DNA of 64,000 nucleotides from Pseudomonas sp. RIT-PI-q (GCF_001297125.1 NZ_LHPC01000046.1:62001-126000); one strand, 5' to 3'. Positions 1 through 8,637 are shown, numbered from the stretch's first letter. The notes: generated by a model not told the origin, from the sequence alone. Numbers and translations are program-made.

Positions 1-1
1 C

Positions 2-88
2 AACAGGGCGATTTTCGATGTGCAGACGCACCTTAAAGAAAGGTTCGAAAGCATCGAAAGCGACCTGTGGGCGCTCGAGAAAAACTGA
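2..88 (+). CDS. DUF2164 family protein, C-terminal end only
   Basis: The last 28 codons of a gene that begins before the window are readable in one frame and end in TGA at 86-88. The residues (NRAIFDVQTHLKERFE, then a Trp and a Lys-Asn end) match what I recall as the C-terminus of the small DUF2164 proteins that sit between hisH and hisA in Pseudomonas. Its function is unknown. Its place directly before hisA, 42 bases upstream, suggests it travels in the his gene group. The identification rests on memory of the family and on position. Confidence 0.7.
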   Translation, partial: NRAIFDVQTHLKERFESIESDLWALEKN

Positions 89-130
89 TTTTCGAGCGAA
101 GCTGAACAATCGAATTTGAAGGTTTGCCAG

Positions 131-868
131 ATGCTGATTATTCCCGCTATCGATCTCAAAGACGGTGCCTGTGTTCGTCTGCGCCAGGGCCGCATGGAAG
201 ATTCCACGGTGTTCTCCGATGACCCGGTGAGCATGGCTGCCAAGTGGGTGGAGGGCGGTTGCCGTCGCCTGCATCTGGTCGACCTGAACGGCGCCTTCGA
301 AGGCCAGCCGGTCAACGGCGAAGTGGTCACCGCGATTGCCAAGCGCTACCCGAACCTGCCGATCCAGATCGGTGGCGGTATCCGCTCCCTGGAAACCATC
401 GAGCACTACGTCAAGGCGGGCGTGAGCTACGTGATCATCGGCACCAAAGCCGTGAAAGATCCGGCGTTCGTCGCTGAAGCCTGCCGCGCGTTTCCGGGCA
501 AGGTAATCGTCGGTCTTGACGCCAAGGACGGTTTCGTCGCCACCGATGGCTGGGCTGAAATCAGCACCATTCAGGTGATCGACCTGGCCAAGCAATTCGA
601 AGCCGACGGCGTGTCCGCGATCGTTTATACCGACATCGCCAAAGACGGCATGATGCAGGGCTGTAACGTGCCGTTCACGGCTGCGCTGGCCGCTGCCACG
701 CGCATTCCGGTGATCGCTTCCGGTGGCATTCACAACCTCGGTGACATCAAGTCGCTGCTCGACGCCAAGGCGCCGGGCATCATCGGCGCGATCACCGGCC
801 GGGCGATCTACGAAGGCACCCTCGACGTCGCTGAAGCGCAAGCTTTCTGCGATTCGTACAAAGGCTGA
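131..868 (+). CDS. hisA: HisA, ProFAR isomerase (phosphoribosyl-formimino-AICAR-phosphate isomerase)
   Basis: HisA catalyses the Amadori-type isomerisation of ProFAR to PRFAR, the fourth step of histidine biosynthesis, in the cytoplasm. The 245-residue product has the (beta/alpha)8 barrel pattern: IPAIDLKDG at the N-terminus with Asp8, GGGIR in the phosphate-binding loop, GLDAKDG with Asp130 and YTDIAKDG with Asp168. The two Asp-containing strands on opposite halves of the barrel match the known catalytic residues. An in-frame TTG at 116 is possible, but ATG 131 gives the family N-terminus MLIIPAIDLKDG and has GAAGGT just upstream. hisF follows after 9 bases, so the two are almost certainly cotranscribed. 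Confidence 0.97.
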   Translation: MLIIPAIDLKDGACVRLRQGRMEDSTVFSDDPVSMAAKWVEGGCRRLHLVDLNGAFEGQPVNGEVVTAIAKRYPNLPIQIGGGIRSLETIEHYVKAGVSYVIIGTKAVKDPAFVAEACRAFPGKVIVGLDAKDGFVATDGWAEISTIQVIDLAKQFEADGVSAIVYTDIAKDGMMQGCNVPFTAALAAATRIPVIASGGIHNLGDIKSLLDAKAPGIIGAITGRAIYEGTLDVAEAQAFCDSYKG

Positions 869-877
869 GGACTGACC

Positions 878-1648
878 ATGGCGCTGGCCAAACGCATCAT
901 CCCTTGCCTGGACGTGGACAACGGCCGGGTGGTCAAGGGCGTCAAGTTCGAGAACATCCGCGACGCCGGTGACCCGGTGGAAATCGCCCGTCGCTACGAC
1001 GAGCAGGGTGCCGACGAGATTACTTTTCTCGATATCACCGCCAGCGTCGACGGTCGCGACACCACGCTGCACACCGTCGAGCGCATGGCCAGCCAGGTGT
1101 TCATCCCGCTGACCGTGGGCGGTGGCGTGCGCACCGTGCAGGACATTCGCAACTTGCTGAATGCCGGCGCAGACAAAGTCTCGATCAACACCGCCGCCGT
1201 GTTCAATCCGGAATTCGTTGGCGAAGCGGCGCAGCATTTCGGCTCGCAATGCATCGTCGTTGCCATCGATGCGAAGAAGGTTTCCGCTCCGGGCGAAACT
1301 CCGCGCTGGGAAATCTTCACCCACGGCGGGCGCAAGCCGACCGGCCTCGACGCTGTTGAATGGGCGAAGAAGATGGAAGGCCTGGGCGCCGGGGAAATCC
1401 TCCTGACCAGCATGGACCAGGACGGCATGAAAAACGGCTTCGACCTGGGCGTCACCCGCGCCATCAGCGATGCACTGGGCATTCCGGTGATCGCCTCCGG
1501 CGGCGTCGGCCACTTGCAGCATTTGGCCGACGGCATTCTTGAAGGTCACGCCAGTGCGGTACTGGCGGCGAGTATTTTCCACTTCGGCGAATACACCGTG
1601 CAGGAAGCCAAGGCCTACATGGCTCATCGCGGCATCGTGATGCGCTAA
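878..1648 (+). CDS. hisF: HisF, cyclase subunit of imidazole glycerol phosphate synthase
   Basis: HisF works with HisH (not in this window) to convert PRFAR plus ammonia into imidazole glycerol phosphate and AICAR. The 256-residue barrel protein shows the expected motifs: CLDVDNGRVVKG with catalytic Asp12, LTVGGGVRT for phosphate binding, VAIDAKK with catalytic Asp131, and IASGGVG near the C-terminus. Length and motifs are those of a full, intact member. It starts 9 bases after hisA. The region contains a histidine biosynthetic group at one end and the full histidine degradation locus about 33 kb away. Confidence 0.97.
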   Translation: MALAKRIIPCLDVDNGRVVKGVKFENIRDAGDPVEIARRYDEQGADEITFLDITASVDGRDTTLHTVERMASQVFIPLTVGGGVRTVQDIRNLLNAGADKVSINTAAVFNPEFVGEAAQHFGSQCIVVAIDAKKVSAPGETPRWEIFTHGGRKPTGLDAVEWAKKMEGLGAGEILLTSMDQDGMKNGFDLGVTRAISDALGIPVIASGGVGHLQHLADGILEGHASAVLAASIFHFGEYTVQEAKAYMAHRGIVMR

Positions 1649-1726
1649 ACAAACCGGTACAGGCCAGTGGACATCATGGCGGGCTCAAGGCACTCTTGGG
1701 TACGCCATGGATTTCGGTAGCCAGAC

Positions 1727-2482
1727 ATGCTTAAACGCCTTCTTCTTGTCCTCGCCAGCGCTTCTCTATTGCTCATCAGTGGGGCCCGCGCCGAAGAAAG
1801 TCCCGACACCGATCTGGTGTTGCTGACTGAAAATTTCCCCCCGTACAACATGGCGAAGAACGGCAAGAACTTCGCTCAGGACGAGAACATCAATGGCATC
1901 GCCGTGGACATCGTCCGCGAGATGTTCAAGCGCGCCAACGTCACCTACAGCCTGACCCTGCGTTTCCCCTGGGAACGCATCTACAAGATCGCCCTGGAAA
2001 AACCCGGTTACGGCGTGTTCGTGATGGCGCGGCTGCCGGATCGCGAGAAACTGTTCAAGTGGGTCGGTCCTATTGGCCCTGACGACTGGATCATGCTGGC
2101 CAAGGCTGACAGCAAGATCAGCCTGGAGTCGTTGGAACAGGCGCGCAAGTACAAGATCGGCGCCTACAAGGGCGATGCGATTGCCGAGACATTGGCCAAG
2201 CAAGGGTTAAATCCGATTGTTGTGTTGCGCGATCAGGACAACGCGAAAAAACTGGTCAGCGGGCAGATTGATTTGTGGGCGACGGGCGATCCGGCCGGGC
2301 GCTACCTGGCGCGGCAAGAGGGCGTTAACGGTCTGAAAACGGTACTGCGCTTCAACAGTGCCGAGCTGTACCTGGCGTTGAACAAGGATGTGCCGGACGA
2401 GGTGGTCGCCAAGCTGCAGGCAGCGCTGGATCAGCTGCGCAAGGAAGGCATGGTCGACGAGATCATGGCGCGGTATTTGTAG
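1727..2482 (+). CDS. Periplasmic solute-binding protein, SBP_bac_3 type
   Basis: The 251-residue protein begins with a signal peptide (about residues 1-22, LLLVLASASLLLISGARA). The rest resembles extracellular solute-binding proteins of family 3: an opening VLLTENFPPYN, a DIVREMF helix, and FPWERIYKIALEKPG. No permease or ATPase gene is adjacent, so it is an orphan binding protein; related orphans in Pseudomonas sit beside hisF. The ligand cannot be told from sequence. Amino acids are the usual substrates of the family. It is transcribed convergently with the polysaccharide deacetylase gene, with a 36-base-arm palindrome between the two. Confidence 0.8.
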   Translation: MLKRLLLVLASASLLLISGARAEESPDTDLVLLTENFPPYNMAKNGKNFAQDENINGIAVDIVREMFKRANVTYSLTLRFPWERIYKIALEKPGYGVFVMARLPDREKLFKWVGPIGPDDWIMLAKADSKISLESLEQARKYKIGAYKGDAIAETLAKQGLNPIVVLRDQDNAKKLVSGQIDLWATGDPAGRYLARQEGVNGLKTVLRFNSAELYLALNKDVPDEVVAKLQAALDQLRKEGMVDEIMARYL

Positions 2483-2492
2483 GGTGGATCAA

Positions 2493-2580
2493 AAGATCGC
2501 AGCCTCGTTGCACTCGACAGCTCCTACACTCGATCGCATCCACCTGTAGGAGCTGTCGAGTGCAACGAGGCTGCGATCTT
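2493..2580. repeat. Perfect 36-bp inverted repeat between convergent genes
   Basis: Two perfectly complementary 36-base arms (2493-2528 and 2545-2580) flank a 16-base centre. The arms contain AGATCGCAGCCTCGTTG and CGACAGCTCCTACA. This differs from the common GGGCTTGCCCGC REP. The right arm ends on the first base of the complementary stop codon of the minus-strand gene. The structure could terminate transcription in both directions. A related copy with one diverged arm lies at 47283-47366. Confidence 0.85.
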
Positions 2581-3356
2581 TAGCGGTAAACACCACCCTT
2601 CCCATGTGCCGCCGTCGCCCGATTGCCGCGCACGCTGATCATCTGCTTGATATCAATCCAGTCGATGCCCTGAGCTTTCAGCTTCGGCAACTCCCGCTCC
2701 AGCACCGCCAACGTCTGCGGATACGGATGCCCGATCATCACCGCAGAACCCTGCTTGCGCGCCAGGCTGATCGCCGTCTGAAGCTGCGTGAGGATCGCCG
2801 CTTCCGTGCGCTCATCATCCAGAAACACATCCCGCGAAACACTCGCCAAGCCAATCTTCTGCGCCTCGGCAGCGCCAACGGTTTGCGCGCTGGTGCGGCT
2901 GTCGACGAAGAATTTGTGCCGGCGCTGCAAGTCCGCCATCAGCCAGGCCATGGCGGCCGGTTGGGCAGTCATACGGCTGCCCATGTGGTTGTTGATGCCA
3001 GCGGTATACGGCACAACTTTGAACGCCGCGTTGAGGCGTTGCTCAAGCTCGTCGATGGGCAAGTCGGGGTGCCAGGCGAACGGGCCGGTCGCCGGGTCCA
3101 TGGGCATGTGCAGGATGACGACCTTGCCGGCGCGATGGGCTTCGCGGGCGAATTCGGTGGCGTGGGGTGTGTCGGGCATGATCGCCGTGGTCACCGGGCC
3201 GGGCAGGGCCAGCACGCGGCGATCCCGGGGCAGGTTCTGCCCCAGGTCGTCGATGATCAGGCTTAGATAGACCTTTTGCGGCGCCGGCGCGACGGGCGCT
3301 GCGTGAGCAACACCCGCCAGACAGCACAACAGGCCAAAGATGAACCGCAGGCGCAC
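2580..3356 (-). CDS. Divergent polysaccharide deacetylase family protein (YibQ-like)
   Basis: The 258-residue protein has a cleavable signal peptide (residues 1-19, ending AGVAHA) and then the hallmarks of the divergent polysaccharide deacetylase family: YLSLIIDDLGQN, MPDTPHA, HMPMDP, AGINNHMGSRMTAQ, VDSRTSAQT and IGHPYPQTL. The conserved Asp and His residues of the NodB-like fold are present. The substrate and activity of this branch are not established. The gene starts 1 base after the ctpA stop, and in gammaproteobacteria the envC-ctpA-yibQ order is common, so a role in cell-envelope or septal peptidoglycan maintenance is a fair inference. Confidence 0.88.
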   Translation of the reverse strand: MRLRFIFGLLCCLAGVAHAAPVAPAPQKVYLSLIIDDLGQNLPRDRRVLALPGPVTTAIMPDTPHATEFAREAHRAGKVVILHMPMDPATGPFAWHPDLPIDELEQRLNAAFKVVPYTAGINNHMGSRMTAQPAAMAWLMADLQRRHKFFVDSRTSAQTVGAAEAQKIGLASVSRDVFLDDERTEAAILTQLQTAISLARKQGSAVMIGHPYPQTLAVLERELPKLKAQGIDWIDIKQMISVRGNRATAAHGKGGVYR

Positions 3357-3357
3357 C

Positions 3358-4674
3358 TCAGCGACCGGAGGTGATGCTCAGCCCTTTGAGCAGGCTCAGG
3401 GCCTGGGCCAACTGGTAATCATCATCCTGCGGCATTGCCTTGGCCTTGCTGCTGGAGGTCGGTTTGTCGGCGCCGCCGTTGCCATTGCCCAGGTGACCTT
3501 GCAGATCGGCTTCCTTGAAGTATTCGCCGTCCTGCTCGCTGGTGATCTTGGCTTTGCGCACTTCGATGTCCGGGACAATGCCCTGAGCCTGGATCGAGCG
3601 GCCGTTCGGCGTGTAGTACAGCGCCGTAGTGATTTTCAGTGCGCGTTCGTTGTTCAGCGGCAGCACGGTTTGTACCGAGCCTTTACCGAAACTGGTGGTG
3701 CCCATGACGACCGCGCGTTTCTGATCCTGCAAGGCGCCGGCGACAATTTCCGAAGCCGAGGCGCTGCCGCCGTTGATCAACGCGACCATTGGCACAGCTT
3801 CGCTTTCGTCTTTACCGGTGGCCGAAAAGCGCAGTTCGGAGTTGGCGATGCGGCCCTTGGTGTAGACGATCAGGCCCTTGGTGATGAAGTGGTCGACCAC
3901 TTCCACCGCCGCTTGCAACACACCGCCCGGGTTGTTGCGCAGGTCGAGGATGATGCCGTTGAGCTTCTTGCCATTGTCCTTGCGCAGCTTGGCCAGGGCC
4001 TTGGAGACTTCTTCGCCGGTCTTGACCTGGAACTGGGTGATGCGGATGTAGCCGTAGCCGGACTCCAGCAGCTGGCTCTTCACGCTCTTCACTTGAATGA
4101 TGGCGCGGGCCAGGGTCACGTCGAACGGCGTACCGCCGTCACGCACCAGGGTCAGGGTGATTTTCTGGCCGATCTTGCCGCGCATTTTGTCCACGGCTTC
4201 GGTCATGCTCTGGCCGCGAGTCGGCTGGCCGTTGATCTTGACGATGAAATCGCCCGCCTGAATGCCAGCCTTGGAGGCCGGGGTGTCATCGATCGGCGAG
4301 ACTACCTTGATGAAACCGTCTTCGGCGCCGACTTCAATGCCCAGGCCGCCGAATTCGCCGCTGGTGCTTTCCTGCAACTCGGCGAAATCTTCCGGGCCCA
4401 GGTAAGCGGAGTGCGGGTCGAGGTTGCTGAGCATGCCCTTGATCGCGTTTTCCAGCAGGGTCTTGTCGTCAACCGGTTCGACATAGGCTGCCTTGATCCG
4501 ATCCATGACCTCGGCAAAGGTGCGCAACTCTTCCAGCGGCAATGGCGCCTTGGTGGTCGCAGCAGTGCCCGCAGGCGCGACCACCGGAGCAGGTTGAGCG
4601 GCGAACGCCAGAGGCGCGCCGATCACCAGGGCGATCGTCACGGCCAGCGAGGTAAGGCGGGACAAATGCAGCAT
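3358..4674 (-). CDS. ctpA: CtpA-type carboxy-terminal processing peptidase (S41)
   Basis: This is a periplasmic serine protease of the S41 family that cuts proteins at their C-terminus. From the chosen start, MLHLSRLTSLAVTIALVIGA forms a signal sequence. A PDZ domain follows (GGLGIEVGAEDG...ASKAGIQAGDFIVKING, about residues 95-170). Then comes the protease core, with LDLRNNPGG, the catalytic Ser in GGSASASEIVAG and the catalytic Lys in TSFGKGSVQT. A longer reading frame to 4824 exists but overlaps envC. The ATG at 4674 gives 438 residues, a proper signal peptide and an AGGAG 8 bases upstream. CtpA in P. aeruginosa degrades peptidoglycan hydrolases, which fits the EnvC neighbour. Confidence 0.93.
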   Translation of the reverse strand: MLHLSRLTSLAVTIALVIGAPLAFAAQPAPVVAPAGTAATTKAPLPLEELRTFAEVMDRIKAAYVEPVDDKTLLENAIKGMLSNLDPHSAYLGPEDFAELQESTSGEFGGLGIEVGAEDGFIKVVSPIDDTPASKAGIQAGDFIVKINGQPTRGQSMTEAVDKMRGKIGQKITLTLVRDGGTPFDVTLARAIIQVKSVKSQLLESGYGYIRITQFQVKTGEEVSKALAKLRKDNGKKLNGIILDLRNNPGGVLQAAVEVVDHFITKGLIVYTKGRIANSELRFSATGKDESEAVPMVALINGGSASASEIVAGALQDQKRAVVMGTTSFGKGSVQTVLPLNNERALKITTALYYTPNGRSIQAQGIVPDIEVRKAKITSEQDGEYFKEADLQGHLGNGNGGADKPTSSSKAKAMPQDDDYQLAQALSLLKGLSITSGR

Positions 4675-4705
4675 GTCGAACGAACTCCTGAAGTAGATGG
4701 CGTAC

Positions 4706-6004
4706 TTATCCTTGCGCACGACACCATTGCGCCGGATCACTCGGGTGACCCTGCTGACGAATAGCGAAATACAGTGCTGGTGTGTCCTGCCCGCCACTGC
4801 TGCCAACAGTGGAGATGGACTCACCGGCTTTTACCACGTCACCCGCAGACTTGAGCAGCGTCTGGTTGTGACCATAAAGACTCAAAAAACCGTTGCCGTG
4901 GTCGAGAATCACCAGCAGCCCGGCGCCGCGCAACCAATCGGCGAACACCACGCGACCGCCATGCACGGCGTGCACCTGGCTGCCGGCGGAGGCGCTGATC
5001 ATCACGCCGTCCCACTTGGTGCGGGCGTCGTCGCCACGGGATTCGCCAAAGCGTGCCAGCAGTCGACCATCAACTGGCCATGGAAGTTTTCCCCGGCTTG
5101 AAGCAAAGGGGCCGCCGAAGGTCTCGCCTGAACTTGAAACCAGTGCGCCGGGTGTCGATTTAACGGGTTTGCGTGGGGCGTCAGTGGTCTCAGCATCTGC
5201 TGCAGCCTGGGCCTCACGTAAGCGCTTTTTTTCGGCTTCCTGCTGGGCAATCAGCGCTTTTTGCCGCGCCTCTTCTGCCTCTCGTGCCTGGCGGGCCAGG
5301 GTTTCTTCAATGGTTTTAAGGACTTTAGACAGGTCTGCCTGATCCTGCTCGCGGCTGGCCAGCTTCTGGTCGCGAGCCTTTACGTCGTCGTTGAGCTTGG
5401 CCAGGACTTGCTGGCGCTCCTGGCGGACTTTGTCGAGTTCGTCGCGCTGGCTGTCGAGGCTACTTTTCTGCACCAGCAACTGCGCTTGCTGCATGGCGAT
5501 GTCTTTTTCGACATTGGCCAGTTGGCGCAGGGTTTCGTTGAAATTCTTCAGCTGTTCCAGGCGGGCCTGGCTCAGGTAGTCGTAATAGGTGAGGGTGCGG
5601 GCGAATTTTTCCGGGTTCTGTTGGTTGAGCAGCAGCTTCAAGTATTCCTGACGACCATTCTGATAGGCCGCGCGGGCCTGAATGGCGATCAGTCGCTGCT
5701 GTTCAATGCGCGCGCTCTGGAGTTTTTTTTTCTCACCATCGAGTCGCTGCAGCTCGGATTCGCTTTTCTTCAGCTCTTTTTGCAGGGCTTCGACCTGCTT
5801 CTCGAGCTTGCCCATCTCGGTTTCGGTGCCTTTGAGGTCTTTTTGCACACCGGATTTTTCTTCCTGGAGCTTGCCCAGCAGTTTTTTCAGCTCGGCAATG
5901 TCCTGACGCGTGGCGTCCAACTGTTGTTGGGTTTGCGCACGCTCGTCGGCAAAGGCCGGTTGGAGCAGGCAAGTCAGAGCAAGGGCTATCAGGACGCGAA
6001 GCAT
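4706..6004 (-). CDS. envC: EnvC-like murein hydrolase activator (degenerate LytM/M23 domain)
   Basis: EnvC is an exported division factor that activates septal amidases rather than cutting peptidoglycan itself. The 432-residue product has a signal peptide (residues 1-19), a long coiled coil (about 22-260, rich in Gln, Lys and Glu) and a C-terminal LytM domain (about 310-430). In the LytM domain the zinc-binding His and Asp of the HxxxD motif are replaced (KWDGVMI). The final HxH is changed to LYFAI, although LDHGNG and YGHN remain. This is the expected degenerate state of EnvC. The longer frame to 6073 was not used because ATG 6004 begins a clean signal peptide. A run of nine A on the coding strand lies at 5723-5731. 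Confidence 0.92.
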   Translation of the reverse strand: MLRVLIALALTCLLQPAFADERAQTQQQLDATRQDIAELKKLLGKLQEEKSGVQKDLKGTETEMGKLEKQVEALQKELKKSESELQRLDGEKKKLQSARIEQQRLIAIQARAAYQNGRQEYLKLLLNQQNPEKFARTLTYYDYLSQARLEQLKNFNETLRQLANVEKDIAMQQAQLLVQKSSLDSQRDELDKVRQERQQVLAKLNDDVKARDQKLASREQDQADLSKVLKTIEETLARQAREAEEARQKALIAQQEAEKKRLREAQAAADAETTDAPRKPVKSTPGALVSSSGETFGGPFASSRGKLPWPVDGRLLARFGESRGDDARTKWDGVMISASAGSQVHAVHGGRVVFADWLRGAGLLVILDHGNGFLSLYGHNQTLLKSAGDVVKAGESISTVGSSGGQDTPALYFAIRQQGHPSDPAQWCRAQG

Positions 6005-6124
6005 AGAGGCGGGCGACACCAGGGAAAGGGACGCCCTAGTATGCCCGCCATGCGCTGCAAAAAAAACGCCCAATTGGGGCTGTGTGATGACTGGCCCGGG
6101 TTCGGCGGTGCAAACACCGCAAAA

Positions 6125-6218
6125 CAGGTGGGAGCGGGCTTGCCCGCGATAGCGTCCTGAAATTCAACATAGAAGTTGGCAGCCAGATTGCTATCGCGGG
6201 CAAGCCCGCTCCCACAGG
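6125..6218. repeat. REP pair (REPIN), GGGCTTGCCCGC type
   Basis: Two inverted copies of the Pseudomonas REP core (GTGGGAGCGGGCTTGCCC and its complement) face each other between envC and gpmI, separated by about 39 bases. It is the main content of this 239-base gap. Confidence 0.9.
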
Positions 6219-6243
6219 GTTTGATGGTGTTTGAGCGACCGGT

Positions 6244-7773
6244 TTACACCAGTATCGACGTCCCGGTCATCTCGGCCGGTTTCTCAAGCCCCATCAACAT
6301 CAGCATGGTCGGTGACACATCCGCCAGTACGCCGCCGTCGCGGACCTTGAAGTCGCGCTTGCCGACATAAATGAACGGCACCGGCTCGGTGGTGTGTGCG
6401 GTGTGAGCCTGGCCGGTGGATTCGTCGGCCATTTGCTCGACGTTGCCGTGGTCGGCTGTAATCAGGGCTTCGCCGCCGACTTTTTCCAGGGCGTCGACGA
6501 TACGGCCGACGCACAGGTCCAGGCATTCAACGGCTTTGACGGCCGCGTCGAACACGCCGCTGTGACCAACCATGTCGCCGTTGGCGTAGTTGACGACGAT
6601 CACGTCGTAACGCTGATTATCGATGGCGTCGACGATGCGGTCGGTGACTTCCGGCGCGCTCATTTCCGGCTGCAAGTCATAAGTAGCGACTTTTGGCGAC
6701 GGGATCAGAATGCGCTCTTCGCCCGGGAACGGTTCTTCGCGACCGCCGGAGAAGAAGAAGGTCACGTGCGCATATTTTTCGGTTTCGGCAATGCGCAGCT
6801 GGGTCTTGCCGTTTTTCGCCAGGTAATCGCCCAGCACGTTTTCCAGGCTGCCGGCAGCGAAGGCCGATGGCGCGGGAATGCTGGCGGCGTATTGGGTCAG
6901 CATGACAAAACCGGCCAGTTTTGGCTGGCGGGCACGCTCGAATTCCTTGAAACCGTCTTCGACGAATACGCGGGTCAGCTCACGAGCGCGGTCGGCACGG
7001 AAGTTCATGAACACCACGGCGTCGCCGTCTTCGACTTTCACCGGCTCACCGATGGAGGTGGCTTTGACGAATTCGTCGCTCTCGCCACGCTCGTACGCCG
7101 CTTGCAGACCTTCCTGAGCAGTGGCGGCGTTGAATTCGCCATTGCCGTCGACAATCAGGTTGTAGGCCTGGGCCACGCGATCCCAACGGTTGTCACGGTC
7201 CATGGCGAAGTAGCGACCGATAATGCTGGCGATCCGGCCTTTACCCAGGGCCTGGAAAGCCGCGTCGAGCAGTTCGATGGACGACTGGGCGCTCTTTGGC
7301 GGCGTGTCGCGGCCATCGAGGAAGGCGTGCAGGTAGATTTTCTCGGCGCCGCGCTTGTAGGCCAGTTCAGCCATGGCAACCAGGTGGTCCTGGTGGCTGT
7401 GAACGCCGCCATCGGACAGCAAGCCCATGAAGTGCACGGCTTTACCGGCGGCAACGGCTTTATCGACCGCCGCGCAAATGGTCGGGTTCTCGAAGAACTC
7501 GCCATCGCGGATCGATTTGGTCACGCGGGTGAAGTCTTGATACACCACGCGGCCGGCGCCGAGGTTCATGTGGCCGACTTCGGAGTTGCCCATCTGGCCA
7601 TCCGGCAGGCCGACGTCCATGCCGCTGCCCGAGATCAGGCCGTTCGGCACGGTGGCCCACAAGCGGTCCAGTACGGGCTTCTTGGCCGCAAACACGGCGT
7701 TGGATTCAGGGCTCTCACTGTGACCGAAGCCATCGAGAATAATCAGGACCAAAGGTTTAGGCGTGGTAGTCAT
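6244..7773 (-). CDS. gpmI: 2,3-bisphosphoglycerate-independent phosphoglycerate mutase
   Basis: GpmI interconverts 3- and 2-phosphoglycerate in glycolysis and gluconeogenesis using two metal ions (usually manganese) and a phosphoserine intermediate. The 509-residue product has the alkaline-phosphatase-type metal site (ILDGFG with Asp14, ITADHGNVE near the C-terminus) and the nucleophile Ser64 in MGNSEVGHMNLG. It also has HAFLDGRDTPP and SIIGRYFAMDRDNRWDR for substrate binding. Start 7773 was chosen because MTTTPKPLVLIILDG is the usual N-terminus; an ATG three codons earlier is also possible. The gene is divergent from the rhodanese-like gene, with about 150 bases between them. Confidence 0.97.
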   Translation of the reverse strand: MTTTPKPLVLIILDGFGHSESPESNAVFAAKKPVLDRLWATVPNGLISGSGMDVGLPDGQMGNSEVGHMNLGAGRVVYQDFTRVTKSIRDGEFFENPTICAAVDKAVAAGKAVHFMGLLSDGGVHSHQDHLVAMAELAYKRGAEKIYLHAFLDGRDTPPKSAQSSIELLDAAFQALGKGRIASIIGRYFAMDRDNRWDRVAQAYNLIVDGNGEFNAATAQEGLQAAYERGESDEFVKATSIGEPVKVEDGDAVVFMNFRADRARELTRVFVEDGFKEFERARQPKLAGFVMLTQYAASIPAPSAFAAGSLENVLGDYLAKNGKTQLRIAETEKYAHVTFFFSGGREEPFPGEERILIPSPKVATYDLQPEMSAPEVTDRIVDAIDNQRYDVIVVNYANGDMVGHSGVFDAAVKAVECLDLCVGRIVDALEKVGGEALITADHGNVEQMADESTGQAHTAHTTEPVPFIYVGKRDFKVRDGGVLADVSPTMLMLMGLEKPAEMTGTSILV

Positions 7774-7926
7774 GGATTCCACTCGTGGCTGAATTAAAAG
7801 AGGGCGATGGAAAAGGGAGTGGCAGTTTAATGCGAAGTTCCGACCGCGTCACCGCCGGACGGGGTTTGGCCCACCATAGGGGCTGTGTATACTGGCCGAC
7901 ATTTTAACGCCCTGGAACCTCCTTCG

Positions 7927-8340
7927 ATGGTTGCTCACCTGATTGAATTTGCCACTAACCACTATCTGCTCGTCGGTATCTTCGTCGTACTGCTGGCGTT
8001 GCTGATCGCTTATCAGATGCAAGGCGGCGGCCGCAGCCTGAGCACCGGTGAACTGACCGGCCTGGTCAACAAGGACGCAGGCGTTGTAGTCGACATTCGT
8101 TCGACCAAGGACTTCGCCGCCGGTCACATCGTTGGTGCGTTGAACATTCCTCACGACAAGCTCGCCGCTCGCGTTGGCGAACTGGAAAAACACAAGGCCA
8201 AGACCATCATCCTGGTTGACGCCCTGGGTCAGACCGCCGGCACTCACGCCCGCGAACTGATGAAGTCCGGCTTCATCGCCGCCAAGCTTTCCGGCGGGAT
8301 CTCCAGCTGGAAGGGCGACAACCTGCCGCTGGTGAAGTGA
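7927..8340 (+). CDS. Membrane-anchored rhodanese-like protein lacking the active-site Cys
   Basis: The 137-residue protein has one N-terminal membrane segment (about residues 10-30, YLLVGIFVVLLALLIAY) followed by a rhodanese fold (VVVDIRSTKDFAAGHIVGALNIP, GGISSWKGDNLPLVK). At the place where active rhodanese domains carry a Cys-containing CxxGxR loop, this one reads ILVDALGQTAGTHA, with Asp instead of Cys. Sulfurtransferase activity is therefore doubtful and a binding or structural role is more likely. It is followed after one base by grxC and then secB. This cluster order is conserved in Pseudomonas. The start was set at the ATG just after CCTCCTTCG. Confidence 0.85.
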   Translation: MVAHLIEFATNHYLLVGIFVVLLALLIAYQMQGGGRSLSTGELTGLVNKDAGVVVDIRSTKDFAAGHIVGALNIPHDKLAARVGELEKHKAKTIILVDALGQTAGTHARELMKSGFIAAKLSGGISSWKGDNLPLVK

Positions 8341-8341
8341 T

Positions 8342-8596
8342 ATGAGCAACGTCGTCGTCTATTCCAGCGATTACTGCCCTTACTGCTCGCGAGCCAAGTA
8401 CCTGCTCGAGAACAAAGGCGTGGCCTTCGAAGAGATCAAGGTCGATGGCAAGCCGCAGGTGCGTGCCGCCATGGCTCAGAAGGCCGGACGTACGTCCGTG
8501 CCGCAGATCTGGATCGGCAGCACCCATGTTGGCGGTTGTGATGATTTGTTTGCCCTTGAGCGCGCCGGTAAGCTCGACGCGATGCTCAAGGCCTGA
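8342..8596 (+). CDS. grxC: Glutaredoxin 3
   Basis: This 84-residue cytoplasmic thiol-disulfide oxidoreductase uses glutathione to reduce protein disulfides and mixed disulfides. The dithiol active site CPYC is at residues 12-15 in YSSDYCPYCSRAKYLLE. The glutathione-binding TSVPQIWIG cis-Pro loop and the GGCDDLFALE helix are both present. Length and motifs match GrxC. The gene begins one base after the rhodanese-like stop codon and precedes secB by 41 bases, which suggests a rhodanese-grxC-secB operon, as in many proteobacteria. Confidence 0.96.
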   Translation: MSNVVVYSSDYCPYCSRAKYLLENKGVAFEEIKVDGKPQVRAAMAQKAGRTSVPQIWIGSTHVGGCDDLFALERAGKLDAMLKA

Positions 8597-8637
8597 ATGC
8601 CTTCCCTATAAGACCCCAAGATCAGAAAGGATCTGAG

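Noticed and set aside
4706..6004. Loss of zinc ligands in EnvC as a novel inactivation.
   Set aside because: A degenerate LytM domain is the normal state of EnvC, which activates amidases.
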